Assembly (NCBI GenBank): GCA_030740295.1
Contig: JASLXP010001040.1
Location: 1 to 9,278 of the forward strand
DNA from: Planctomycetota bacterium
GTDB taxonomy: Bacteria; Planctomycetota; PUPC01; JACPCR01
DNA: 9,278 nt
Direction: 5' to 3'
Shown: piece after piece, positions 1-7,900 of the stretch
How positions within the stretch are numbered: position 1 is the stretch's first letter
Layout: every line of letters begins with the position of its first letter
Notes under the pieces: model-generated
Seen by the model: only the letters and a program-made list of their open reading frames with translations
Databases searched by the model: none
What the model was told of the DNA's origin: nothing
Made by a program: the position numbers and the translations under genes

Positions 1-45
1 CGTCTTCTGGATGGCCGCCTGATTGCGTGAGGGTCGCGTAAAATC

Positions 46-70
46 CACAGGTCTGGAGGCCTGTGCTACG
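46..70 (+). repeat. REP-like hairpin repeat, left pair, copy 1
   Basis: CACAGGTCT (46-54) pairs with AGGCCTGTG (57-65) across a two-base GG turn, a 9-pair stem with one G-T wobble (52/59). The head CTACG follows at 66-70. It is the inverted partner of the copy at 87-111: read on the opposite strand the two match at 21 of 25 positions. No T-tract follows, so an intergenic REP-type element is more likely than an intrinsic terminator. Confidence 0.6.
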
Positions 71-86
71 CGGGGGCGGAAAAGGC

Positions 87-111
87 CGTAGCACAGCTCT
101 CCAGAGTTGTG
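87..111 (-). repeat. REP-like hairpin repeat, left pair, copy 2
   Basis: The head CGTAG (87-91) is followed by CACAGCTCT (92-100), a CC turn and AGAGTTGTG (103-111), forming a 9-pair stem with one wobble (96/107). With copy 1 it makes an inverted pair whose heads face each other across 16 bases; CTGTGCTACG at 61-70 is exactly complementary to CGTAGCACAG at 87-96. One stem pair (97/106) is C-G here and G-C in copy 1, a compensatory difference suggesting that the fold matters. Confidence 0.6.
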
Positions 112-272
112 AGAGCACTCATGCTCCTCGGAATTCTACGGGTCATTCGCGTTATCAGGAAGCCCAACAGGACGAGAAATGGTCATGCACCGCTATTGCA
201 TGCCGCTTTCTGGCAGGGATTGATGCCGCCGCCGCTTCGACACGTGGCTGAAAAATCGCCTCTATCGCGTCA

Positions 273-914
273 TCATTCTAGTTGGGCATGGACCAATTTC
301 CTGATCCTTTCAATATCTTTCTGAAGCAGATCCCGGTCGAATTTGTCCTGCACTTTCTCCATCTCGTCGGTCGCAAGCTGCAGATACTTTTCAGCATCCT
401 TCTTGTTGCCCTTCAAAACAGATGCATCTGCCATCACTTCATAACCATAACCCAGACAGAACGGACCAAGCTTATTCTCTTTTGAGATCTCAATACACTT
501 CTCCCCGTAATGCTGTGCAAGTGCTGTATCGCCGGCTAGACAGTTGACCCTTCCGAGTTGCCAGTATGCGATAGACAAATTCTGTGGTGTGCAGTCACTT
601 CTTTGGGTCCAATGCCACAGGGACGTGTTTGCGAGAAGAAGCATGTTCTCGACATCTTCGTCAGTTCTTTCCTCTTTTTCGATATATGTCCAACAGTCAT
701 TGAAGCTGTTTGCCGAGAAGTGGACATGAACTAACTGCAATGCCTCCTTATCACTGAGAACCGCTGAAACTCTCTCTTTGAGCTGTTTGTCGTTGTTATC
801 AGACATCTTGATCTCCTTTGAGCGGATAGATGAACCATGGTCCCTTTCGTTCTGTGCCTGACATCCCAGAACAGACAGAATGAGGGTTGGCAACAGGACA
901 AGCTTTCTACACAT
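273..914 (-). CDS. TPR-like protein with lipoprotein signal, unknown function
   Basis: A 213-residue protein. Residues 1-18 look like a lipoprotein signal: Met-Cys-Arg-Lys, a hydrophobic run, then SVLGC with Cys18 as the lipidation site. The rest is helical. Residues 112-147 and 150-188 each resemble a TPR helical hairpin (alternating small and aromatic positions, Gly turns, Ala-rich second helices). The stretch HWTQR...NLSIAYWQLGRV (101-122) resembles a family of small TPR-like proteins of unknown role; this is from memory, not a search. The start at 914 has GAGGGGG (920-926) five bases upstream. An in-frame ATG at 806 (residue 37, MSDNND) has a better site, AAAGGAG, six bases upstream, and would give a 177-residue cytoplasmic protein. 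The upstream start is preferred because a convincing signal peptide would otherwise be unexplained; both could be used. It lies 133 bases downstream of another TPR gene on the same strand. Partners and substrate are unknown. Confidence 0.75.
   Translation of the reverse strand: MCRKLVLLPTLILSVLGCQAQNERDHGSSIRSKEIKMSDNNDKQLKERVSAVLSDKEALQLVHVHFSANSFNDCWTYIEKEERTDEDVENMLLLANTSLWHWTQRSDCTPQNLSIAYWQLGRVNCLAGDTALAQHYGEKCIEISKENKLGPFCLGYGYEVMADASVLKGNKKDAEKYLQLATDEMEKVQDKFDRDLLQKDIERIRKLVHAQLE
813..819 (-). promoter_or_regulatory. Strong internal Shine-Dalgarno before Met37 of the lipoprotein gene
   Basis: On the minus strand AAAGGAG sits six bases before the ATG at 806, in frame inside the 273-914 gene. 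It is the best ribosome binding site seen in the window and makes an alternative or additional start at 806 credible. Start prediction for this gene is therefore uncertain. Confidence 0.5.
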
Positions 915-1020
915 TCATGCCCCCTCGAGACAACTGTAAGTTGGAGTTTTCCCGCGACGGTTACGCTGAGAGCCGATAACAGGGCCTGCGCCGAGATCAT
1001 CCACTTAAGCTCATTGTCAT

Positions 1021-1035
1021 CAGGAGAGTCTCCTG
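1021..1035 (-). other. Stem-loop 3' of the small TPR gene
   Basis: CAGGAG (1021-1026) and CTCCTG (1030-1035) form a perfect 6-pair stem with a three-base loop, 12 bases past the stop codon of the 1048-1434 gene on the minus strand. No U-tract follows, so it may be a weak processing or attenuation hairpin between the two TPR genes, or chance. Confidence 0.3.
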
Positions 1036-1047
1036 GCGGTGGCTTGC

Positions 1048-1434
1048 CTACTTCTCCTGGCTTGCCAGTTCATCTTCAAGTTCGCCTTTGTGCGTTCGCG
1101 CGATCGCCGTCCAGAATCGGTTCTTTTTGAAACGCCGGATGACTTCGTTGTAGGCGTCCCATGCCTCTTTGTTATTCCCCAGAAGCTCGCTCGATCTGCC
1201 CAGATGGAAGAGCGCCGAAGGTGAAAGTTTGTTATTGGGAAATTTCTTCAGGAAAAGCTCGAATACTTTGGATGATTTTTCGTACTGTTCGTACTTGAAG
1301 AAAGCAAAGCCGTAGTCATAGAGGCCTTCAGGGTTGCCGGGCGCATGTGTCAGGACATCATCGTCCTCACTATGACCTGGAAGGGCAAAACTCGAAAATA
1401 CGAAAAGGAGATTGAATACACAGAGATATCGCAT
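1048..1434 (-). CDS. Small exported TPR protein
   Basis: A 128-residue protein with a signal peptide: Met-Arg, a hydrophobic stretch to about residue 18, and a likely cleavage near ALPGHS (17-22). The mature part is almost entirely two TPR units (about 35-68 and 71-104): YDYGFAFFKYEQYEKSSKVF, then a Pro-Asn turn, then ALFHLGRSSELLGNNKEAWDAY. This pattern recalls the C-terminal TPRs of CpoB/YbgF and BamD-type periplasmic proteins, but two repeats are too few to assign it to either. A further in-frame ATG at 1521 would add 29 residues; it is rejected because it overlaps the TATAAT promoter box (1520-1525) and would bury the signal peptide. AAGGGTG (1441-1447) lies six bases before the ATG at 1434. 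It probably acts as a scaffold in the envelope, possibly together with the TPR-like lipoprotein encoded downstream; that link is inference. Confidence 0.75.
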   Translation of the reverse strand: MRYLCVFNLLFVFSSFALPGHSEDDDVLTHAPGNPEGLYDYGFAFFKYEQYEKSSKVFELFLKKFPNNKLSPSALFHLGRSSELLGNNKEAWDAYNEVIRRFKKNRFWTAIARTHKGELEDELASQEK

Positions 1435-1519
1435 GGTCAGCACCCTTGATGACTCTTGGCTGTTTGTATGAAGGACTGAAATAAACCAAACCAGTGGCAG
1501 ACTGGCAAGTTGAATGGCC

Positions 1520-1528
1520 ATTATATCA
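1520..1528 (-). promoter_or_regulatory. Extended -10 promoter for the TPR genes
   Basis: The minus strand reads TGATATAAT: a consensus TATAAT (1520-1525) with the TG extended -10 motif. No good -35 is seen at 17 bases, which extended -10 promoters often lack. Transcription would start near 1513, leaving an untranslated leader of about 80 bases before the ATG at 1434. Confidence 0.45.
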
Positions 1529-1651
1529 GGCCTCTTTCTTGTTTAATTGTAATGTTCTATGCTCTTGTAGGGCTTGGTACTCCGCTGCAACCTCGTTATG
1601 TGCCTCGTTCTTCAATTCTCACTGAAACCGAATATCCATTACTTCACCATC

Positions 1652-2635
1652 ATGACATCAATCAGAACAGTACTCGCCGCCATTCTCTTAACAGGCATCG
1701 CAATCGATGCTGAGCCAACCTATCCTGACGCGACCATCGCGGCTGGCGGGGTCTCGCTGACAATCAAGCTGCCTGATCCCCAAAAGGGATATTACCGGGG
1801 CCCGCGCTTTGACTGGTCCAGTTGTGTCTCAATCGTCAAATTCAAGGGACACACGTTTTTTGGCAACTGGCAAGGCGCCAAGAAGCACAGCCCTCGCAAC
1901 CATGATGACATCATGGGCATTGGAGGGGAATTTGGGATGGGCACGACCGGGATGCCTGGTGGGCTGGGCTACGGGCTTGTCAAAGCAGGTGGGCCATTCA
2001 CTAAAATCGGGGTGGGCGTGCTGTTGAGGGAGGCCAATCCGTACATGTTCTTCCGGCCATACAAAGTGAAGAGCTCAGGGGAGTGGAAGATTCAGAAATC
2101 GGATTCGCAGCTCACTCTCACCCACACCCTCACAGGGCCGAATGGCTATGCGTATATTCTGCGGCGGGTCTATATCGCCGAACCGAAATTGCCTGGATTC
2201 AGGGTTTCCTGCACTCTCGAAAACAAAGGAGAGAAGCCGATTCTTCAGTCTTACTATGCCCACAACTTCGTCATTATTGACGGTAAGCCCACGGGGCCGG
2301 GCTACGAAGTGACTGCACCGTTTGAACTCACGGCCAACCGAGACTTGCAGGGATTCGCAAAGACCGAAGGAAAAAAACTCTTCTTCCTGAAACCGGTCAA
2401 GGCTGGCGTGTTCACCGAGCTCAAAGGCTTCAACTCCAAGCCAGAACACAACACTTGCACGGTCTCGCACAAGAAGGCGGGAGCATCTGTCACCATTAAG
2501 GGAGACCAGCCCTTTCATGCTTTCAACTTCTTCTTTACCCCTAATACCCTCTGTCCAGAATTCTTCATCAAGATAGACCTAAAGCCGGGCGAGAAGATGA
2601 CGTGGACGGATACGTATACGTTGAGCGTCGACTGA
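1652..2635 (+). CDS. Exported galactose-mutarotase-fold protein (aldose-1-epimerase-like)
   Basis: A 327-residue protein with a signal peptide: MTSIR, a hydrophobic run to about residue 18, and cleavage likely after IDA (18-20). The mature part looks like the all-beta galactose mutarotase-like carbohydrate fold. The N-terminal motif YYRGPRFDWS (47-56), the YYAHNFVIIDGKPTGP segment (201-216, with His204-Asn205) and the C-terminal LKPGEKMTWTDTYTL (310-324) all resemble bacterial proteins usually annotated as aldose-epimerase-like; this is recognition from memory. In true mutarotases a histidine in the middle of the chain and a C-terminal glutamate do catalysis; His204 and Glu314 are candidates here, but whether the protein epimerises a sugar or only binds one is unknown. 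A longer frame open from 1574 would place 26 residues before the signal peptide, so the ATG at 1652 is chosen. No clear Shine-Dalgarno precedes it. It diverges from the TPR gene and is followed in the same direction by a beta-propeller gene. Confidence 0.8.
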   Translation: MTSIRTVLAAILLTGIAIDAEPTYPDATIAAGGVSLTIKLPDPQKGYYRGPRFDWSSCVSIVKFKGHTFFGNWQGAKKHSPRNHDDIMGIGGEFGMGTTGMPGGLGYGLVKAGGPFTKIGVGVLLREANPYMFFRPYKVKSSGEWKIQKSDSQLTLTHTLTGPNGYAYILRRVYIAEPKLPGFRVSCTLENKGEKPILQSYYAHNFVIIDGKPTGPGYEVTAPFELTANRDLQGFAKTEGKKLFFLKPVKAGVFTELKGFNSKPEHNTCTVSHKKAGASVTIKGDQPFHAFNFFFTPNTLCPEFFIKIDLKPGEKMTWTDTYTLSVD

Positions 2636-2639
2636 CCTT

Positions 2640-2655
2640 TGGTGGCAAAACACCA
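2640..2655 (+). other. Hairpin A just after the mutarotase-fold gene
   Basis: TGGTG (2640-2644) pairs with CACCA (2651-2655) around the loop GCAAAA, four bases after the stop codon. There is no U-tract, so intrinsic termination is doubtful. A similar hairpin recurs at 2736-2755. Confidence 0.35.
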
Positions 2656-2735
2656 GCCCCTCAGGTCCGCAGTCCCGCGCTGCCGAGTTGCCTTTCATGG
2701 TGGATGCCAATGAGGTCCCATCCGTGAAGTCCTCT

Positions 2736-2755
2736 CTGGTGCGAAAAATCACCAG
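2736..2755 (+). other. Hairpin B, look-alike of hairpin A
   Basis: CTGGTG (2736-2741) and CACCAG (2750-2755) form a perfect 6-pair stem around the A-rich loop CGAAAAAT. Hairpin A shares the stem core, the AAAA loop and a following C/T-rich segment ending in TCAG, so the two may be copies of one element. Confidence 0.35.
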
Positions 2756-2777
2756 CTCAGATTCAGAGTGATGACTT

Positions 2778-2788
2778 GACCTGAGGTC
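2778..2788 (+). promoter_or_regulatory. Palindrome upstream of the beta-propeller gene, possible operator
   Basis: GACCTGAGGTC is a perfect 11-base palindrome with a central G, 55 bases before the ATG at 2844. Its first nine bases are also complementary to CCTCAGGTC at 2659-2667. It could be a repressor site or one arm of a long-range RNA stem enclosing hairpin B; no regulator gene is present to link it to. Confidence 0.25.
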
Positions 2789-2829
2789 TGTTGCTGAAGA
2801 TCGTCTCAATTAGCTGCAGCGTCCCCTTC

Positions 2830-2835
2830 GAGGAG
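2830..2835 (+). promoter_or_regulatory. Ribosome binding site fixing the ATG at 2844
   Basis: GAGGAG ends eight bases before the ATG at 2844. An in-frame TTG at 2838 is only two bases from it, too close for initiation, so the ATG is the start. Confidence 0.7.
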
Positions 2836-2843
2836 TATTGGAT

Positions 2844-4832
2844 ATGCCCGAACTCACGCAGATACCTGACGGACTTGATCGTGTAGGCGTCGCCAGGCTG
2901 GATGAGGCCCCGCAAGGCGTACATCCTTCATTCACCGGCCTCCCGAGGCTGGCGATGAAGACCACCGCGCCGCTGCCGCAGGTGCCCACCGCCGGTCCGA
3001 GCCTCCTTGCCCCATGCACGGATGGTGAGGGCACGAGCTATTACGTGTTCTGCGCAGGTGTGCTGATTGAGATCAGCCTGGGCAGCAATGTGATTCGTCG
3101 GCACGCTGTTCCCTTCGATTCCGGCAGCAACATGATTTACAGCTCCGGAGCGACCTCGGCGTTCCTCGCCGAGAACGGACGCATCTACTTTACCCCCGCA
3201 GGCAAACCAGCCCGAGTGGCCGTTTTCAATCCTGGAACGTGTGAGATGAAACTCATCGGGACCGATCTCGATGGGTGGAGCTACTCGAGTTGGTGCGAAG
3301 ACCGGCAGGGCCGTCTCTATGTGATGGGTTATCCTGGCCTCCTCGCCCGGATCGATATGGAAACCGAAAACGTTACAGGACTTGGCCGACTGACGACCCG
3401 TGCGCTCTACTGCTGGCGTTCTCCGCTGGCCGCAGATGAGGAGGGACGAATTTATGCGGTCCCCGGCCCTCGCGGTTTTTCGCTCGTTGCTTTCGACCCC
3501 GCGTCCAACACCGTTGACGTTCTCCACGACGGCCAGGCTCGAATCATCCCCAACAACGGCAGACCATATGCCCGGATCGGCCCGAAGGTCAACGATGGTG
3601 GACCGTATGACAGGCGGGTTGCACTTCAGGGTGGGAAGGCTGTTCCCATCGATGAGCCGCCTGAAGTTGGACCGTGGACGTATCTGTCTGCTTCTCTCGC
3701 AAAGGAATTCGAGGTCGAATGGGTTGAACGGGCACCTGTCAGCAGCCTTCGCCATCGTCTGAGGGATGCTGAGACCTGGAACGAGACCGAGTTCGAAGTA
3801 CCCACTACCGAGCGTATCCTCGATAACCTGGCCACGGGGCCGGACGGACGCATTTACATGTGGGGTTCCTACTGCATGTCTGTTCACGATCCGGTCGAAG
3901 GGAAGAGCTCCTACCGTCCTGATCTCTTCGGATTCAGCATGTACGACTCGGTGAATCAGGGCGCAGACATGTACTGGGGCGGCTATCCCAGTGGAAGGAT
4001 ATCCATGCTTGACACTTCGCAGCCAGTGAAAACTCCAGAAGACAGGAAGGCACCCGACAGTAATCCGCGCGACCTTCAGACTTATCACAAATTTGAGGCA
4101 GACGGCGAAATGCTTGGCGTGCACCGTCTCTGGAGTCTCTGCAACGGCGCCGATGGCCGAGTCTATATGGCCTCATCTGCCAGTCGATGGTATCGGGGAG
4201 GGGCGCTGATCTGGTTTGATCCGAAGACAAGTGAATCAGGCGCGCTGCGAGCTCCGTTCCGGTTCCTGGGAGTTTCCAGCCTTACGGCTGTCCAGGGCGG
4301 GCAACTCATTGCCGGCGTCACATGGACAAGTCCCGATCCGTTGTTCCCGGGGGAAGACCCGGACGAAGCGATCCTGTTCCTCTTTGATGTTGCCACTCAG
4401 GCCATCACGCAGCAGTGTGTCCCTCTTGCGGGATGCAAAGTGCTGACCTCCATTTACGAAGCAATGCCGGGCAAACTTGTCGGTCTGGGTATGCCTGCCG
4501 TGCCTACGCTCCACGAAGCGGACGATTCCTATTACGGAGATACGACGCTGTTCTTCGTCGACGTCGAGACACTGGAAGTGACCACGCGCATTGACACCCC
4601 GTATTCCCTGTGCCGTAGAGCAGGGCGCGCATTTGTCGATGCGCATGACGGATCGATTTGGGTTTCCGGCGGCGGAGCCCTCCTGCAGATCGATCCGGAG
4701 TCGGAGACGATCGAGCCGCTGGCAGTCATTGAGGAAGACGGCAATTTCCTGGTCGACGGCGACAACCTGTTCCTGGCCGGCCAGGCGTCACTGCGCATCG
4801 CGGAGATAGGACACCTTCTGAAGATGTCTTAA
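2844..4832 (+). CDS. Beta-propeller protein, no signal peptide, function unknown
   Basis: A 662-residue protein built from recurring beta-propeller blade motifs. The pattern (Asp/Glu/Asn)-Gly-Arg-Ile-Tyr followed 15-25 residues later by a hydrophobic-Asp-Pro strand occurs at GRIY 112-115, GRLY 156-159, GRIY 201-204, GRIY 335-338, GRVY 438-441 and GSIW 603-606. More divergent blades probably fill 465-585, where LFLFDVAT and LFFVDVETLEV mark strand ends, so seven or more blades are likely. The repeat style resembles SMP-30/gluconolactonase, virginiamycin B lyase-like and YVTN/PQQ propellers, but none of their catalytic sets can be assigned with confidence. There is no N-terminal hydrophobic segment, so the protein should be cytoplasmic unless exported by an unusual route, which contrasts with both carbohydrate-related neighbours. 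The start is the ATG with GAGGAG eight bases upstream. The gene lies 208 bases after the mutarotase-fold gene and converges with the large LamG/GH42-like gene, 56 bases apart. It could be a sugar-binding protein, a lyase or a lactonase; the family is not recognised. Confidence 0.75.
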   Translation: MPELTQIPDGLDRVGVARLDEAPQGVHPSFTGLPRLAMKTTAPLPQVPTAGPSLLAPCTDGEGTSYYVFCAGVLIEISLGSNVIRRHAVPFDSGSNMIYSSGATSAFLAENGRIYFTPAGKPARVAVFNPGTCEMKLIGTDLDGWSYSSWCEDRQGRLYVMGYPGLLARIDMETENVTGLGRLTTRALYCWRSPLAADEEGRIYAVPGPRGFSLVAFDPASNTVDVLHDGQARIIPNNGRPYARIGPKVNDGGPYDRRVALQGGKAVPIDEPPEVGPWTYLSASLAKEFEVEWVERAPVSSLRHRLRDAETWNETEFEVPTTERILDNLATGPDGRIYMWGSYCMSVHDPVEGKSSYRPDLFGFSMYDSVNQGADMYWGGYPSGRISMLDTSQPVKTPEDRKAPDSNPRDLQTYHKFEADGEMLGVHRLWSLCNGADGRVYMASSASRWYRGGALIWFDPKTSESGALRAPFRFLGVSSLTAVQGGQLIAGVTWTSPDPLFPGEDPDEAILFLFDVATQAITQQCVPLAGCKVLTSIYEAMPGKLVGLGMPAVPTLHEADDSYYGDTTLFFVDVETLEVTTRIDTPYSLCRRAGRAFVDAHDGSIWVSGGGALLQIDPESETIEPLAVIEEDGNFLVDGDNLFLAGQASLRIAEIGHLLKMS

Positions 4833-4870
4833 GCCCCCCTCCCCTCCTCACAACCATCACACTGGAATCT

Positions 4871-4905
4871 GTAGTCGGCGCAGGCCCGCTAAAGCGGGTC
4901 ACTAC
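4871..4905 (-). repeat. Hairpin repeat spanning the stop of the LamG/GH42-like gene
   Basis: CCCGCT (4885-4890) and AGCGGG (4893-4898) make a tight stem, extended by pairs 4884/4899 (wobble) and 4883/4900. GTAGT (4871-4875) and ACTAC (4901-4905) add an outer stem with an unpaired CGGCGCA bulge on one side. On the minus strand the element reads CGTAGTGACCCGCTTTAGCG and onward (from 4906). It has the same CGTAG-then-hairpin plan as the end repeats, but a different stem. There is no T-tract on either side. It sits between two convergent genes, where it could slow or end transcription from both directions. Confidence 0.5.
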
Positions 4906-7900
4906 GAGCCGGGCTGACTTCAAACTGGATTTCCTTAGCGACACCGGTTGCGATGTCTGTCACTCGAAGCGTGTATTTGCCGACGGGGTCGTTCCAGGCG
5001 ATCTGAATATTTTCTTCGGCGATGCCGGCGCGATGCAGGATCTTTCCGCTCAGGGCTTGAAATCGTTTTCCGTCCGGGCCTGAAACGTCTAGCCGGAAGA
5101 CGCCAACTCCCTCGGGCCGGCCATCTGATTCGAGAATCAGCTTTAAGCGGATCGAATCGCCGGCACGGTGAATCGGCTTCAGGCCTTCCAGTCGGATGTC
5201 CGTCGCTCGATACGGAAGGAAGCTGAGGAGGCGTCCCTCAGCAGTCTTCAGTATGAGCCGTGCGCTGCTCGCTTTGCCCAGGTACTTGCCATGCCGTGCG
5301 TCGTAGATGTGCGCTTCTTCCGGGCCGGTGATCTCGTATTCAATGGGTGAGGCATCGGGCACTTTATAGTCGCGCTGGAGGCCCACATATCGGTTAACAC
5401 CGTCACGGAAGCAGGTGACGGTCACTGGCGAAAACCGGCCGTCAGGAGTTCTGCACTGGAATGCCGGCTGCACACCCAGACTCTCAATCGCGCTGGAAAC
5501 ACCGGCCCTGATTATGTTGCCGAGCATTTTGTATCGCTCGCTCATGTATTGCTTCGGGTAGTCGCCCATCAAGAGCGTTCTGCCCTTGCCGACCGATCTG
5601 AATCGTATGGCAAGGCCCTGCTGTTCGTTCTGATTGAGGGGAAATGTATCACCGGGAGTTTTGGACAGGTCTACGAAGATGTCGTCCAGCAGACGTTTTT
5701 CGTATCGTTCGAAACCATCGGCCACCGCGGGCGGCACGTCGCAAAATACCTTACCCCCACCTTGCACCCAGGAGCGAATGCCGGCAGCCACTTTGCGGGT
5801 CATGACCCACTGGCCGGTCAGGACCAGCAGCTTCACTTCCCCCCTGGCCAGCGCTCCCGCCGCGACCTGATCCTTCGAGATGAAGTTGTACTGAATGCCC
5901 ATGTCTTCGAGCAGCATGGTCATGATCAGCATGGCGTGATACCACGGTGAGTGCCTGTTCAGATTTCTGTGTTCGTAGAGCAGGTAAACGCCCGGGTCGT
6001 CACGCTCCAGGTGCAGAACGAGTTTTCCGAGCCCGTGCATGATTGGCTCGAGCTCTTGCCAGGTCCAGCGGAAATGATCGAAGGGGCTGAAGTCCGGATT
6101 GAGTGCGGTGTAACGGCTGCCTTCAAAAGTGGTGTACCAACCAAACGCCTTCAGCCCGCGCAACAGCGTGTGCCAGGGACCGTAGCGGGAGTAGCCTTCG
6201 TTGAGCGAGCTGTAGTTGTACCAGCATCCAAGGAGATCCCCGGGCCGCTGAAAGCTGCGCACGATGTCGAGCTCCCGTCCGAGGGTATATTGGCCCATGA
6301 AGCTCGACTTCCGCGCGACCTTCCAATAGTTGAAGGCCCCCCACGCATGATTAAGTCCAAAGATGCCTTCGATGCCGACGGCAGCACCTCGATCGACCGA
6401 ACGTGCCGCGTCGACACCAACACCGATGAGGCCGGCAAACTGGGTATTCCGGAACGCCCACAGTTCCGTCTTCAACTTCCGGTTCTCGACTTTATCAATG
6501 CGAAGAACATCCGATGAAGGGATCACCACCTCCTTCCACTTCTTGTACTCCGAGTGCCAGACTTTGTTCAGGGCCTCAATCTTTTTGTACTTCGCCATCA
6601 GAAATGTCAGGAAAGCCTCCTGCTCTGCCGCGGTGGGCTGTGCCTCCCTGGGGCCGATGATGGTCTCGTCGCCGAGGCTATAGAAGAGAGGGCTGTAGTC
6701 CTGCGATGCCGCGGCCACCGCGCGGAGTTTTTGATCGAGGCCGAGACGATACTCAGGATCTGAAGTGTCAGGCTGGCGGATATGATCTTTATCGGGCCTG
6801 CCGCCGAGAAATGCCGCGTGAATCCAGGGCCGCAGATTCATTCTGTTCGACCACTCGAGCTGCCGAATCAATGATTCTCCGACCGGGTTGCCGCCAGTCT
6901 GCACGCCAATACAGGTGAGACCGTATCTATCGCGCATGACCTGCGTCGCAAGGCTGGTAGTAAGGTTGTGCCCGCCGCCCCAGGAATAGAGGACAAAGTC
7001 ATTCACACCGCGACGACGGCAGAGCAGCTTCAGGCTTTTCTGATCTTTCAGTTTGCCCCGCTGATGGAGGTCGGCTGAGACGACATAAGCGAGACTGCGT
7101 GAATCGAGCGGCGGCAACGCCCAGGAAAGCCGCGCCGGGTGATCATCGTAGCGATTGAAGCCTACGACCTTCCGGCCCCGTGCAACTTCACGCTGCCAGG
7201 CATCGAAGAGCCGCCACCGCAGTTCCCCCGGCTCGGGCCTCTGATTGCCGTAGTCTTTCAGGATGATCGTAGCCTTCACCTCAGGTGCCTCTCCATGATT
7301 CCAGGCTCTGCTGTCAGCAGAAAGCGTTTCGAGCCTGGGGTTCATGGAATGGACTTCCGCCAGGCCGGTCCGCCAGTCAGCCACTTTCCCGTCCCGGAGC
7401 ATTCGTACGTCGGCGAAGTTCGTGCCCAGTCGGTCGAGAGTCTGCCGGAAGGCAATCCGAGTTTTGCCCGGTTTGAGTGTGACATCCCGGGCCGCTTCAA
7501 AAGGAGCATCCGGACCACGGTTGCGGTTCGAGAACTCAACGCGCACTCGAACCGGTTGTTCTCCTCTGTTTTCCATCTCAACGGCCCAGTCCCCCAGGAA
7601 TCCTGGATGAAGCTTCCTGAAAAAAATGTAAGAGCCGAATTCCACTTTCCGAATTCTGACCGGGCTGTCCTTGCCCGAAGCCCACAGGACCGCACGAGCG
7701 GCCACGCCGACCGCGTAGTCGTAGTCGAAAGGATCGAGCGGGGGCAGGTAGGCAATACCGGGCGTGAGCGAAGAAAGCGTACTGCCTCCGATATGAAGGT
7801 CGTAAACCAGAATTCTGCCTTTACCGACCGTTCCTCCACGGAAGAGCGAAGCAGGCTCCTGCCGCGCCAGGTGAACCTGAAACATCTTCAGGGCCTTCCA

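Noticed and set aside
46..111. Left-end hairpins as an intrinsic terminator
   Set aside because: Neither strand has a T-tract after the stems, and the same unit recurs at the other end of the window in a different gene context, so a dispersed repeat fits better.
184..202. CATGCA...TGCATG inverted repeat 3' of the lipoprotein gene
   Set aside because: Only six weak pairs with a 7-base loop, 70 bases past the stop codon and without a T-tract; this is expected by chance.
63..324. Small plus-strand open frames near the left end
   Set aside because: They begin in or beside the repeat pair or overlap the end of the lipoprotein gene, lack ribosome binding sites and show no protein-like pattern.
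1435..1651. A plus-strand promoter for the mutarotase-fold gene
   Set aside because: Candidate TTG-starting -35 boxes (1510, 1539, 1548) have no matching -10 at 16-18 bases. A promoter is probably present but I could not identify it.
2928..4124. A 398-codon open frame on the minus strand
   Set aside because: It is antisense to the beta-propeller gene, which has clear repeated blade motifs and a well-placed ribosome binding site. No sensible domain or signal is seen in the antisense product.
5951..6517. A 188-codon plus-strand open frame
   Set aside because: Antisense to the GH42-like barrel region; no ribosome binding site or recognisable motif.
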